64,000 nucleotides of DNA from Callipepla californica brunnescens (lineage: Eukaryota; Chordata; Aves; Galliformes; Odontophoridae), in assembly GCA_023055505.1 (NCBI GenBank), contig JALIRH010000002.1:55424733-55488732 (forward strand), read 5' to 3'. This document shows, piece after piece, positions 36,604 through 50,278 of this stretch. Each line of letters begins with the position of its first letter. The first letter of the stretch is position 1. Both the position numbers and the translations under genes were made by a program. The notes under the pieces were generated by a model that was not told the DNA's origin, did not search any database, and was given only the letters and a program-made list of their open reading frames with translations.

Positions 36604-39600
36604 AGAATTTGATTGAGACCATCTATGAGAAGGTGGGAGGACACAAGTTGCTTTTCTGGGCTGCAACAGAAGAAAGAAACATTTTCAGACTGAAGACTGT
36701 GCCATATGTTGAAAACTTCTTTCTTCTGATGCATATGATTAATATTAACCAGAGATGTCATCATTTTTTGTGAGTCTTTCCTACCAGAGTAATTGAAAGC
36801 ACACACAGATCATGTGCTGAGTAAATGCGTAAGGGCACTGAGCTCTGATTTATGGCTTTCTGAAAGAGTCCCTGACACCTTCTGAAAGCTTGTCAAAAAT
36901 CTCTCCTCTGAAAGTAAAAATTGGAAGTGAAAAAAGGATGTGCTATATCACCAGTGGCCTTTTACTTCAAAACACAGATGTTGTTATTTGTTGGTCTGGG
37001 AAAAAAAAAGATGAATCTCTGTCAGAATTGGGATCCAGCTTCTAGGTCCACGTAATCTCTGTGTACTCTTCTATGTTGGCCTTCTCTAACTCTGCAGCAC
37101 AAAAAAGCCAATTATTGAACTCTATTTGAAACCCTGCCCAACTTTAGCAGAAAACTAATGCAATGCTTATTGTTCAGGATACATCAGGTGTTTTAACCTT
37201 TTTGTAATGAGGAGTCCCCAGCCTTTTTCTCTCTTTCCGTAGAACTTAAGATTTGACCAAGACCATTATTACAAACTCACATTCCTCAGTGAGTTTAAAA
37301 ATTTGGTGCAAGGTTATTGTCTTCCAAAATCTATGTGACAACTTGGAGTATTTGCTTTTTTACACGTGCTGAAGAGGTTAATATCTGCATCAGAAAACTT
37401 CAGATGTCCCAAGAGTTTAATTTTCCAAAGACAGCATGAAGGAAAACATATGACAAACATCAAGCACTCCTGCTATGGATGCTGTACCTTATGGCATTTG
37501 TTTGAAAACTTTCCTAGGGAGGAAATAGCTTTGAAAATACGAAGCAAATCCCAACCACAGTGGATTGTATCAAGTTATTTATTCTGCACCTTCATAGATA
37601 GAAGGGATTTCTAGATCAATTTACAAAACCATCACTGCAGTCATTGCAAGAATAAGGAGGGATTCAGAAATGGAAGAATGAACTCTCTCTTCCAGGAAAA
37701 AGTAAAAATAAATGAGAATGAGGAAAAGAATATTGCACAAGGAAGATTCACATTCTACTAAGAAGAGGAAGAAAGACAAAGGCAGGCATGCTGATATTAA
37801 TGTGCCCACAAAAGCAGCTATTGCTCCTGCTATATGTCACTCACCCCAGTCACTTAGAGCTTTTACCAGTTCAGATTTATAACCATTGATCTGTTGATTG
37901 AAATTATGTATTCAGTAGTGTTTAAAGCAGAAATGGTGTGTTCAGCTGGACCACTAAAAGATATTGACAGAGTTCTGGAGACCCCTAGTTGCCTTTATTT
38001 TAAGTGACCCCTTTCTGATTCTCCATATCATTTTCCTGCAGGTCATAAATGGAGTCAACCTGCACTTCACCTTTACTACTTAAGGTCATTTTCTTTCTTT
38101 TCTGCTTTTCCTGTTTAATTACAGTCATTGGGCATAAGGAATACAAACACACATTTCGTTACATATATCTTTCCAAATTCCAATGTTACATTTTGTCACT
38201 CATGATGCATTAAATACCTGTTACCAATTTCTGTTCTGCTGCAAAGACACTGCTGGAACAAGAAGATATTACAAATGGTAAGCATTTGCTTTCTCCAGCA
38301 TAGCATTAAGCTGTTAAGCCGAAATCTACTTTGCTTAGCACCAACAAATCCGTAACAAATCTAAAACCACACTTTCTACATTCTTTTCCCCTGGCTAATG
38401 AAAGCAGATTTTAGCCTGCTGTTTCTAAAATACTCTGGGAACTTTGCCATTTCCTTGAATAAGTCCAGGATTTTAACCATTTTCCATTTTATTTCCATCA
38501 CAATTCATAGACTTTATTTCTGATATCTAACTCACTTGACTTATTCCTTAATGAATCCAGACATTAATTTAATATTCTTTTTATACTTTATCTTTTGTTG
38601 AAGAAAATGTGCACAACATTATGATGAGACACCAAATGAAAAATGTTTAATTAAACCCATAATGAATTATTGAATATTTATTTATTGAATATTGAACCTG
38701 TTTTTACTGATAAAGCTATTTGTAGCCCTTTGCCTCCAGTATCAAATTCACACTAATGTAATGCCTGAGGTCTATTGCACTGAGGGCATTATTTCAAACT
38801 GAGTTAAGCAATAGCATTACAGTTTCTATGATTAATATCACAAAATTACACAACCTAGTAACTTCTAATGATTTGCAAAGAACAATATAAAAAACCTCTA
38901 AACTCACGTTCACTCTCACAGTAAAATGCTTCTCCATACATTAACTTATTAACATGTACAGAACACCACACCATGCCTTGCCTCTTCCAAAACTGATTCT
39001 CTGCTTTCTCCTCTGTTTAGAGTTTGAGAGCAGCTCTATAGTAGCACTGCAGTGACTACTACTCTGCTTCTGTTTCCAAGCTGTCTATAGCAGGTGTCGG
39101 CATACCTTCAGCACATCCCTTTCATGCAGGAAAGAGCCATCGTACATTTTACACAACACTGACTTCATGCCTGACAGATGTTCTGTGTAAGACCCCTCAA
39201 AATTAGAAGTTTTTCTTAGGTAGTAGATAGTTAAATCGGTGTAAAAAGGCTGGTCAAAATGAATCGTCATTTTTTGAGATCATTGATCAGAAAATACAGA
39301 TTTGCTGGTTTTGTACTTATTATTCTAGGTTGATATTGCTTACCAGCTGAGTAACTGTGACCTCTGTTTGGTTATCCAAGTTACTAGTGAAAATATTATC
39401 ACACTTGAAACAGTAATCTAGGATGCTTTCCTTCATGCATCCTTGCATTCTAGTAGGGAGTGCATCCATCCTGTTCTGCAGTGCTTACATCATCTGAGGA
39501 AGAATTAGAGAAGGTAGTAAAATTATTTTTGGATGTACCTGTGTAGAAAATGGTGCACGGATGCAGTCAGGGAACATGCTGAGAAACTCTGTGACTTGAT

Positions 39601-42600
39601 TTACTTTTGCCTGAGTCTGTGATAGAAGGTAATTCTTGTTCCAATCCCTCTGGAACTGATGTTTGTATTGGTAACTTCATTTAATACAAGTGACCATTCA
39701 TTTGTTGCACTTATTTAAAAACTTTCATACCAAGATCTTGCTCTATTTTTCATACTTCAGATTAAGTCTTCAGATTAAGTCATAAGAGGCTTACTTGGGA
39801 TCAGTTCAGTGGAAGCTCTTAGCATTGCATTGTTGAAAGACCCACATTCAGAGGAACTGCTGTAAGGTTTGTTTCTACACTTGTAAATGTACGTAAAAGG
39901 AGAGATTTTGTTGCTTAATTGAAAGCAATGTTTATAAAAGAACAGGAGAAATGATGTGTTTGAGGATTCATGTTACATGTAGAGAATTCCCTGTCGTACA
40001 ATTTGCAAGCTAGAAGACAGGCCAGAGCTGATGGTAAGCAAAGTGGACTGCTGTTAGACTTGATGGATATGTGGTTTCCCAGATATCTCACTCCCATCAT
40101 TTTCTTGTGTTTTGATTGTCACTGCTCAGTAACTGATCCAAAATGAAGCTGAAGCCTCATTCTCATAATTCACACAAGCATGTGTTGGAAATAAAAACTT
40201 GTAAGCAGCCTCATCAAACCAAAGGCATGATGTCAGGTATAAAATGCTCAACATCCCTTTCAGGTCTTCAATTGGATGTGTTCTTACTTCACCCTATCTG
40301 TGGCTTGTCACCATAATGTAGTTAATTCCCATCAGCCAGTGGCAGCCAGTGACAGCTTCATCAGCTACTTGTCTTTCCATAAAAATTTACAGGAAAAGCA
40401 CATCTTCCTTCTAATAGGCTCTTTCACTTAAAAGAAAATTTACAACCTATATAGATAATGCAGGCCAAGCGGGAGAAATGGAGCTGAAATGATTTATAAA
40501 GAGTCACACAGACAGGTCAGGATTAGAATGAGATGACAGTCCAGGTTTGAGGTCCTGTGACCTGACATGTGTGCATTTCCTTCACAGCTGCGCCTCACTG
40601 TGATAGACTTCTTTGATGTTTCATGATATATTCTTTTGGGTCCATCTTGTTTATTATTTTGACAAATTCCAAGCATCTGTTGACTATTAATACTTACATT
40701 TTTGCTTTTAGCATTTATTATACAACTAGTACAGCCTCATGAACTGGAAACATCCATCATGTGCATCCTCATGATGAAAACATCATTCAGCTGTAATGCC
40801 ACTTATACATATGCAATTTCAAGGCTCATTGTACCAAATGCAGTCCCAAACTCAGCTTTCCTTGTACCACAGAGGAAATGCTAAGAAAATGTAAAGGGCT
40901 GCATCAAAGCTATTAAATATCCTTTCCTGCATCCCAGTTGCTGTTCATTAGTTTGCTTTGTTTGAAGCCCCAGATAACTGCCTCTTTGTCCTCACTTTCA
41001 AACCTGATTTGCCACTTTAATTATGTAGCCAATTGTGGAGAAAAATCTTTTGCCTGGAAGAGCATGGATAATGTGAATCAGCCTTACTTCATTTTCTTGA
41101 ACAGTGTGAAAGGAAAAATAAAAATGAAGTGGTGTGAGAGAAATATTTTTCTACAGCAATTTAGCATGTACAGGGAAAATTGCTCTCAGAAAAGGAAAAT
41201 GGAAGTCATTTTAAAGGATTGATGAGTTTCAGACCCACTTCTGTGTACTTTACTTAATAAAAGTTCTTCCAGTTTAAACATCCACGTACCAAGTCTGCAA
41301 ATGATCAGTTTAGAGCAGTTATTCAGAACAAGCCTTCAGTCACTTTAGATTTGTGGCTGATCTAATTCTCTCTGATTTCTATACCTGACAAGCATTCCTA
41401 TATAATTTTTCTTTTGTTGTTTTAGATATGTATTTCATAGCCATCTGCAAGAAAGAAGCATTCCCTTGGAAGATCCTTGTTTATGCAAAACATAAAATTG
41501 TAATTTTTATCTCCTGTATGCAACGAATGGTTAAAAAATATATCTGCACATGCTTATAACCAGAAGATGAGTGCAAGTTCAGCTGTTATTAGCTCATTCT
41601 GTTAGTTCACAGCTTTATGAAGGCTAATTTAAAAAGGTCATAGAAAGCATTCAAGGCAAGATGGGAAAACACAAAGCAAAATGTTTTTTTAAACTGGCCT
41701 TCTTCACCTGTAGATTAAACACAATTCACTAAAAGTGAATGGGGAAAAGAGCTTCCCTATCTTTCTGTAGCATTACTGGGAATGTGTTTTGTCAATTACT
41801 CATGTTAGCTCTTTTAAGGCAAAGACTATTGTGCTAGGAAGGAGGAATAAGACTGATATCCAGTGTTTCCTACATTTAACATAGCTTTAAAGATTCAGAG
41901 CACTCAAAGAAACCCTAGGGGAAGTTATGTTAGAAAGAAAGAAAGAAGCTGAATATGTTAGATCTGTTGTTCATTATCACTCCAAGTCATCTTAATCAAG
42001 GTAATGCAAAGAAATGTAAGATATATAAATACCATAAGGTCCTAATCTGAAGTTTCAGTCACAAAAACAAATTTAGACTGCTTTGTTCAGTGCTGGCTAG
42101 TTCAAGCTTTCAGAATTGCTAGTCATATCCTCACTAAAATAACTTACCTAAAAATGCTAGCATGACAAAATAGCAAAATTTGGTTTGGGGCTGTTTTTAA
42201 CCCCTGGTTTGGCACCCATCATACAAACTTCCCTGCTCCTACCTAGGCTGGAACCTTCAGAAGTGTTAGCTTTAAATGATTTGTCTCTGCAAAAAAAACA
42301 TTACAAGAATCCATTTTTGTGCACTAACAATAGCAGCCATTGCTATTTGACTTATTTCTCATTGGCTGTCAGTAAGGACTGGCATTCATATACATAAGAG
42401 GTTCTCTGCTTCCAAAATTTGTTTTACTTTTTTAGTTCCAGTCAACTTTTGCAGGTAATTTTCAGAGCATGGTAGGAGTCTTGAGTTTGTATTCCCAAGA
42501 CAGGCTCAAGTTTCAAGGTTAAATCAAGGAACAGGTTTTTAGAAAAAGATCTTAGATGTTGCCCTAGAATTGATGTAGAAACATAAAACTGGTGGTGGTA

Positions 42601-43619
42601 GTACCAGTCGCTAACACTGAATCCTTATGAAGTCCTGGGCTTCACTGATTTCTGTCATCTTTCTGGCCAGCTACCCTGTTTTTCCAAGACATCAGATTGT
42701 CATGAGCTTGTGCTTGATGGCATTCAGTCTGTCCTATTCAGCACTATAAAAATATTAGCAGTACAAATAATTTATTTCTATTTCTCCCTAGTTCTCTTAG
42801 TTTTCCGTTATGCCTCAGTGGAAGAGATGGGGAAACATAACATAAGTTGCTGAAGCTGAGCAAATAGCACTCAGATACCAACTTGGTCAGCTGAGTTTAG
42901 TTTGCCCATGGGCATTTCAGAAGGTCAGTGTAAGCACTTGGCTTCATGTGCCCTAGCAGTACAAGCAGAACCATTTAACCACATAGCCACATTTACAAAA
43001 CATAATGTTGCATTGGTGTAGGAGAGCTTGAGGAATTTGGTTTGATATATGGTAAGTTATTTAACTATATACTTCGCTGCAAATATCTGCAATTCCTTCC
43101 CAAGCACATACAGCGAATGTTCTGCTTTTAGTCACGATTGTGCCACTAAGTTACTCCTCAAGAATGATGTGATTTCCTCTCACCTGCTGTGCCTGAGAGC
43201 TTCTCAATTTCAACACGTGCTCTCCCCCTGCCCTTGTCCTGTGCTCCTGTTACTATGCAGGTCTTCACCTGCACTCCCGCTCTTGCGGGAGAACTATCAA
43301 TCCTCATACTTCTACACTGAGCAAGCTTGTGTATTTTGGGTTGTGAGGCAATTTTTGATAAAAATAATCTTTCACACTGGGAATTTTACATATTGTGGTG
43401 GTCAAAGATAGCTGTAACTGACAAATAATTCCTTATTATAGGACTAGGTAGCTGTTAGCTCATAATTCCCATGGCATTTTTAAGTGACCTCTGCTGCACC
43501 TCCTCAGAATCTATTTATTTCAAATAAAAATGAAACTACATAAGGATCTTAAATATTAAATGCACCTATCTACATTCTAGCTTATCAATGTTTCCATCAG
43601 TCTGGGGAACTTAAACTGG
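36604..43619. other. 7 kb single-copy DNA
   Basis: No gene or dispersed repeat recognised. There is an exact 13-bp tandem pair at 39755-39780 (cttcagattaagt twice) and a GAAA-rich run near 41936-41948. The longest frame, 120 codons at 43049-43411 (+), has no motif I recognise. Confidence 0.5.
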
Positions 43620-44420
43620 AGAAAGTACTTCAGAGGTAGCCTCCGATACCTGACAGAGGGGAAGAACAACGCCATAGAAGTGATAGCCAGGGCTGGCAGC
43701 ACGACAGCAAACAGCAAGGGCTATTCTCTTGCTGACACAGCCCAGGATACAGCTGGCTTTCCTTCTGCAAGTGCACATTTGGCTGATGTTCAACTTGCTG
43801 TCAGCCAGGACATCTTCTGTGAATTTGTTTTCCAGACAGCTGCCCCAGCCTTCTCTGATGCCTGGAATAAGAATGCCCAAGTGCAGGATCTTGTGACAGT
43901 TATTGAAATTTCCCATGAGATCTCTCTATAGACAGCCTTTCTGCCCTATATGCCAATTGCTGCCTGCAGCAGGGCATCAGTGAACATGCCAGGGTTGCTC
44001 TGCATCCTGTAGTCCAGATCATAACAAAGATGCTGGAAGTCTCAATGACAGTGTTAGCTCCTGGAGGATGTCATGGGGACTGGCTGCTGATGGGACTTCA
44101 CACCACCAGCTGCTGTCCTTGGAGTCTTGGCTGGCTGTTGGAATAGTTAAGGTGAAAAAACATTCACTACTAGCCTCTATTCAGCATAGCCAGCCACATC
44201 TTCATTGGAGGTCATCAGATCGGTCATGCTCTCTCCACCTTTACTGGATTCAGCCTGAATGTTTCCCATTTCTCTTTCTCTTCTCATGCTTGAACATGTC
44301 TCCCAGGAGGATTTTCTCCATAATCTTCCTGAGGACCAGCACTGGCCTATAGTTCCCTACACTGTCACTCTTAAAGATGCACATGGTATTTTCCATTCTC
44401 CAGTCATAGGGGACTAAGGG
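43620..44420 (-). mobile_element. Old CR1 LINE internal fragment lacking its 3' tail
   Basis: A diverged minus-strand CR1 covering ORF2 from its C-terminal side back into the RT core. Recognisable blocks are 'gaggtagcctccgatacct', 'cagcccaggatacagctgg', 'ctgcaagtgcacatttggc', 'gcccaagtgcaggatcttg', then 'aggattttctccataatct', 'tggcctatagttcccta' and 'ccattctccagtcatag'. Several internal deletions are evident. It lacks the 3' UTR and tail on the left. The overlapping open frames of about 80-100 codons here are relic or shadow frames. Confidence 0.8.
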
Positions 44421-46127
44421 CAACTATCAGCTACAGTCTATTACACTAGTAGCAAATTCACAGCTAACACCTTCTTTACTACTTGTTCCACCACCTCTTT
44501 GCTGAGGCATGGGCTCTGAGCAGGGAGAATGGGAGCTTGTCACAGGTGACTGTGCAGGAACAAGGACCTCGTATTGCACTGTTCTTGGATCAATCTGTTT
44601 TTTAAACTCTTCCAATCTGGAATGTAGAGGACCAAGTTCTGAAGGCACTCCAGTCTACACATAAAAATATTCATGTTTATTCATATAGAGCATGAAGGGA
44701 GAAACTAATAATGCTTTATGTCTAAAAGAGTTTGCTTATTTACTCCCAAGTTGTGAATATATTGTGAATAACGCATGCATGTGTTTATCTCTGGGAACAA
44801 GGGCGTAATGCCTTAATGCCTGATTCCTCCAATTGCCCTTCAGGTGGCTCTAAGATCCAATTAAATCAGCTACCATCACTTTCTGGCAGTGAATCTTTTG
44901 AGTTCAGGGATTACTTTAAAATTGTTGATTACTACAGTTATTTACAGATTGTCACAGGTGGGGAGCACAAACTCATCTTCCCTCAGATGGTTCCTGCTCA
45001 TTTTTGACAGTTAAAGGATCTGAAGCTTTTATACTTGAGAAATGGGGTGAATACCAAGCTCCTCATCATTTCGGATCCTCTAATGCTTTGTATCCTCCTC
45101 ATTGTAGTTCATTACCACTGTAGATGTTCAAGGGGATTTGGACCTTTCATTACTTTTTCCAAAGGTAATGAAGATGTATTCAGCTCCTGACAGCTGAAGT
45201 ACTAGGGAAGGATTTGGAATGATCCTGAACAATTTTTTTTCCTTTTTTTTTTCCCTAGAAATAAGGTCAAGAGAGATTTTTTTTTTTAAATCGTTCTTCA
45301 TTCATCTTTGAAGTAGTCTCAAGTCGTCATGACAGGAAATCGACTGAGTTCAGATAACAGAAAAAGTGGGAGAGAAGCAGTCATGGAAGAGCTTGCTCAG
45401 ATTTCACCATTGTAATTTCACAAATGATGCTTTACAATTTTTCTGTTGTCCTGAAAATAGCTTTAATGAGCTCTATAGTTCCCATAGTGAGGAAAGGGAA
45501 AATGTATTAAACACAGTACAATGGAACATGGGTTAAAATGGCTCATAGGTTAGAAAAAAAAAAAAAATCCATAGACTCAGTGATACTCAGTGAAAAACAA
45601 TGTTCTGAAATACTTAAGATGGTATTAAAATAATGTATTACTTTTAATCAAGTAAGAGTTAGAGACCTGAGCAGAATCAAATATTTTTGTATAAAGCTCA
45701 GATGAGAGGCTCACATAGAGAAAGGACGTCATATCAGTAAAATAATATATAGCAGGTGTAGTTAAGGTTTGACACAGCAGATATGGCATTTTGAATTTAG
45801 GAATACATAAGCTTGGAAAATTCTGCAGTAAGCAAGAGGCCATAGGTGTAACAGTCAATGACTGCTGGAAAGAATTAATTTGTGTTCTTGTGTCTCTCTC
45901 ACATGGGATTTGTGACTGTGCTCTAAACCTCAAGCCATTCCAGTTCTCTCAAAATTACAATATTGATGCCTACGTGGATATCACCTTTTTGGTTGTCACC
46001 TGGCTTTTGAGTTCTAAAATTCATAACTTCAATCTCCTCTGCAATTCTTGTGTGACAAACTTGTTTCAAAAATATAAATTAACGTTTTTATTATGTTAAA
46101 AATTCCACTTTGGAAGGCTGTTTTACC
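44421..46127. other. Single-copy DNA, left part possibly decayed CR1
   Basis: 44421-44660 may continue the old CR1 but I cannot match it block by block. The rest is A+T-rich with T-runs near 45233-45285 and A14 at 45554-45567. No gene recognised. Confidence 0.45.
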
Positions 46128-46922
46128 ATTCAACAAGACCGGGACAGACTGGAGAGTTGAGCACAGAAGAACCTGATGAGGTTTAACAAGAGCAAGTGTA
46201 GAGTCCTGTACCTGGGGAGGAATAACAACTGCATGCATCAGTACAGATTAGGGGATGACCTGCTGGAGAGGAGCTTGGCAGAGAAGGACCTGGGTATCCT
46301 GGTGGAGAGTAGGTTGGCCGGCAATATGCCCTAGTGGCCAAGAAGGCCAATCAGGTCCTAGGGTGCAAGCAAATGAGCATGAACAGCAAGTTGAGGGGGG
46401 TGATCCTCTCCCTCTACTCTGCCCTGGTTGGTGAAGCCATATTCCAATTGTGGCTCCCCTGTTCAAAACATACAGGGTTATCCTAGAAGGAGTCCAGCAG
46501 AGGGCCACAAAAATGATTATGGGCCCATATGAGGAAAGGCTGAGTAACTTGGGTCTGTTCAGCCTGGGGATAAGACCGAGAAGGGATCTAATTAATGTTT
46601 ATAAATATCTAAAGGGAGATGGGAAGCAAATGGATGAAGCTAGGCTCTTAGTGGCACGTAGCAATTAGGCCAAGGAGTAATTGCCTAAAATCTGAACATA
46701 CGAAGTTCCATATTAACACATGGAAGACCTACTTTATGGTAAGGGTGACAGAGCACTGGAACAGGTTGCCCAGAGAGGTTGTGGAATCTCCTTCTTTGGA
46801 GATATTTAAGACCCCTCTGGACACTTACCTGTGTGACCTGCTGTAGGGAACCTGCTCTATGAGGGGGATTGGACTCAACAACCTCTTGAGGTCCCTTCCA
46901 ACCCCTACAGTTCCTTGATTCT
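46128..46922 (+). mobile_element. CR1 LINE, about 795 bp, ORF2 3' part plus UTR
   Basis: A + strand copy with a long recognisable run: 'cgggacagactggagagtt', 'gagtcctgtacctggggag', 'gaccttgcagagaagg'-like text, 'tggccaagaaggccaatca', 'tcctctccctctactctgc', 'gaggaaaggctgagtaact', 'gagcactggaacaggttgc' and 'gaggtcccttccaacccct', ending 'cagttccttgattctg'. The frame 46450-46668 encodes a broken part of the ORF2 C-terminus (for example '[14 protein letters not shown]'). Premature stops make it defective. Confidence 0.96.
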
Positions 46923-48507
46923 GACATCTAAGAAAAAGCCAAAAACAAGATTTCTCATGAAATTGAGATCTAGGAGCAGAAACATGAAAATAGAAAGGCT
47001 TTCCTATCTACCATACTTGACATAACAGCAGACGCAAATAACATTTGCTCAGATAGTTAAGTCTCTGAGTTGCACTTAAACTGACTTCAGCTACCACTGT
47101 CCTAAAAACATCTTAGCTCAAGATTCAGCTGACAGTACAAATTTCTGCCTCGAGAAATCACAGGCAGAACTGAGAGTAAAAGACATCTTCTATAAATCCC
47201 TGAAAAACTGTGGGACTACTGCCATCTTCTGGGACATTAAACAAGGACATGTCAATACTACACTATGAAATACTTTCACTTAAAAAAAAGCAAAAAAAGG
47301 TTTTGTTTTTTAGATACAGAAAAATATTTTGAAGACTTATTTGGGTCCTTAAAACTAGATTACCATTATTTTACAAGCACAGTAAAATTATATTGCCATA
47401 ATTTAAGCTGTGATGAAGAAGTTTACAAGTTCTTGTTACATTCTAGTTCTGTGAAGTTTCTCAGAATAGATGCACTGGTCTTGTGCAAAGTTTTCTTCGT
47501 TTGAAATGATTTGTAATGATTTACGATTAGTGCAGTACTGTGTGTCATGCTAACACGTAGATCAGTAAATATATACGTGTGTGATGCATTTTGAAGTAAC
47601 TTTATTGCATATTTCAAGCTGTTTCTACTTTGGAAAGAACTCCAAGGAGTTAGAATGTATTCCACGTGCTTGTTTATTTTGTAGATCATCGTGAACAGAA
47701 AAGTTTATCGTATTAATTCAATACACGCTATATAAGTTGTGATTGTTTTTGTTGTGGCTGACAATAAAGAACAGTTTTCTGCCTGAACACATGAGCACAA
47801 TTCATAACTATGATGAAAGTTGAAAGAAAAAGGCAAGGTTTCCCAAGGACAGGTTATATTTTAGGATCACAGAAAATAAATACTGTTAAGATTGTTCATT
47901 CTTTCCACCTGCTTGAGTCACCAACTAAATTAGCTGTTTAATGTGTAGTAATATGCAATAACTGTTTCCGAAGGAACATGACACTTCTGCCTACTGTCTA
48001 AAATATTAGTCTTTGGGATGTTTTTCTTTGTTTTAACAGTTCCTCCCTGCTCTCTCTACGCTGGTTGCATGTCTCCCAGCAAGAAATTATGTATGCCTTC
48101 TGGGCTTTTTTTGCAGGACAACACAAGCAAGCAAAGACAAAATATTACCTGTTAAAAACTACCTTCTGGGTGTGTGTGCCAAGAGAAAAACTGCAGCCTT
48201 TGAAGCACAGTACAGCAAGATATAGGAGATCTCATGTGGCCTTCAGGACAGGGCAACCAAGCACATGTTGTGCAAGTTGTATAATAGCTGGCACCCTGCC
48301 TTGGGCTTCTCTTTTCTGTTAATACCAGCCATCAATCCTGTTCCTCCTAAGGCTGACTGACCCTGCAAGAGACTGCTTTATGTCCGTTCACTTGCTGCCC
48401 CTCACTTGTAAAAGGCTACTTTGTACTATTGGCTCAGCTAGGGACATATGCCAGTTTGGTCTGCAGAAAAAAAACCATGCCTCAAAGAAGTCCTTGAAGA
48501 AGGGCAA
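46923..48507. other. A+T-rich single-copy DNA
   Basis: About 1.6 kb without a gene or repeat that I recognise. A-rich run near 47280-47299. Confidence 0.5.
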
Positions 48508-48681
48508 GAGGAAATGGTCACAAGTTGTGCCAAAGGATGTTCAGGTTGGATATTAGGAAAAGTTTATTCTCAGAAGGAGTGGTGAGGCAGTGGCACAGGC
48601 TGCCCCTGGTGGGGGTGGGTTGATGTTTGGAATAGATGGTCTTAGTTATCTTTTCTAACCTTAATGATTCTATGATTCTGA
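48508..48681 (+). mobile_element. CR1 LINE 3' end fragment
   Basis: Short + strand copy: 'aggaaatggtcacaagttg', 'caggttggatattaggaaa', 'ggcagtggcacaggctgcc', 'agatggtcttagttatctt' and an intact double-octamer tail 'tgattctatgattctgag'. The region between the 'ctggcacagg' block and the end is shorter than usual, so an internal deletion is likely. Confidence 0.93.
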
Positions 48682-49275
48682 GTCTTCCGTGCTTCTGTGG
48701 GATGGTGGAGAAAAGATATTATAGTGGCTGAGGGTCATCTGGGGTGGGTTTATGCAAACTGGCCAGTGAATTATACTCTGTGAGTCTATAATAACAATAT
48801 TAAAAAAAAAAAAAAACTGGCAGAAGATCTGTGGAACATTTAACAGTCAGTAAGATTCTATTATCTTAAAATGTTTGTTTCTTCACTTCATTATACCAAC
48901 CAAGATGAGATACAACATGGCAGTTCTGACCAAGATAGTTTATCAGAGATGTGATTTAAATCAATAAAATATAAGGTTTTATTTTTTGCTATGTCCTGGG
49001 ATTAGGCCATACATGATGAGAAGTGCTTAAATTTTTATTGCTATAACTGTCCACAGAAAACAAAGCTTGTGCTCCATGTTTGTCCTTTTGGCATCTCATT
49101 CAGAAGAATTTTTATTTAATGTTTGGATAGCTGCATTTGTACTACTTGCTCCATTTTTAACTTTGTTGAACTGGGTTGGCTTGGCATGATAACCTTGAAC
49201 AAAAACAAACAAAAAAAAAAAGCAGGATCATCCATTAGTTTTTGTTTGTTTTGGTCACAGAAAAACCCAGGTAAC
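48682..49275. other. Spacer between two tandem-oriented CR1 copies
   Basis: About 590 bp of single-copy DNA with A15 at 48802-48816 and an A-rich run at 49201-49221. No gene seen. Confidence 0.5.
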
Positions 49276-49990
49276 CCTACAGGACTGGGGAAGAGTGGAT
49301 GGAAAGCTGCCTGACAGAAAGGGGCCTTGGTGTACTGATGGACAGTTAGCAGAATATGAGCCAACAGTGTGCCAGTGTGGCCAAGAAGACTAATGGCATA
49401 CTGGCCTGTATCAGGAATGGTGAGCAGGACCAGGGAAGTAATCCTCCCCCTCTACTCAGCACTGGTGAGGCCCCACCTCAAGTACTGTGTTCAGTTTTGA
49501 CCACCTCAATACACTGAGGTAGTGGAGCAGGTCCAAAGAAGAGCAATATGGCTTATGAAGGGCTTGGAGAATACTCCCTATGAGGAGAGACTGAAGGAAC
49601 TTGGGCTTTTTAGTCTGGGGAAGAAGAGGCTGAGGGGAGACCTTATTGCTCTCTTCAAATACCCAAAAGGTGACTGCAGTGAGAGCAGGGTTGCTCTCTT
49701 CTCATTGGTGACAGATGACAGGACAAGCGGAAGCAGCCTCAAGTTGCACCAGGAGGTTTAAGTTGAATTTCAGGATAAACGTTTTACAGAAGGCACTGTT
49801 AAGCTCTGGAATAGGCTCTCCAGGGTGGTGGCTTAGTCACCCTCCCCGAATGTGTTTAAAATCTGTCTGGATGTGGTGCTCAGGGACATGATTTGACAGT
49901 GGGTTGTTAGAGTTAGGGCAGTATGGTTAGGTTGAAGTTGGACTTGATGAACTTGAAAGTCTTTTCCAACCTAAGCAGTTCTGTGATTCA
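49276..49990 (+). mobile_element. CR1 LINE, about 715 bp, ORF2 3' part plus UTR
   Basis: A clear + strand copy with 'gagtggatggaaagctgcc', 'tgagccaacagtgtgccag', 'ctcctccccctctactcag'-type text, 'ggtgaggccccacctcaag', 'gaggagagactgaaggaac', 'ggggagaccttattgctct' and 'ggacttgatgaacttgaaa', ending 'gcagttctgtgattcaata'. The frame 49522-49761 preserves ORF2 C-terminal residues such as '[20 protein letters not shown]' before breaking. Confidence 0.96.
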
Positions 49991-50249
49991 ATAAATTATG
50001 TTAAGCGCTGATTTTACTGGTAGTGAACAATACTTTGAAGAACATAGCTACAGAGACAATCAGTCTTCAGTCAGTATTATCCAAGTTATGGTGTGTTGCT
50101 AGGGAACATGAAATGCAATGCAGTGTAAATTGTGCATTGACTTGAAACCTTTGAATCTTAAGGAAAACTGTTCTCCACATCTCATATTAATGTCTTGATC
50201 AGTAATTACTAAGTTGGCACCATTTTTATTTACAAAGAGAAGGGTTGTT

Positions 50250-50278
50250 TATTGCTTCAGGCTGTCCCTGAAGCAATA
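50250..50278. repeat. Perfect 12-bp hairpin with 5-nt loop
   Basis: TATTGCTTCAGG (50250-50261) is the exact reverse complement of CCTGAAGCAATA (50267-50278), separated by CTGTC. Flanking bases do not extend the stem. There is no T-run immediately downstream as in a Pol III terminator, and the size is too small for a standard microRNA precursor. Function unknown. Confidence 0.8.

Noticed and set aside
43620..44420. Group of overlapping open frames of about 80-100 codons on both strands as a gene
   Set aside because: Block-by-block comparison shows an old minus-strand CR1 ORF2. The frames are relics and shadows.
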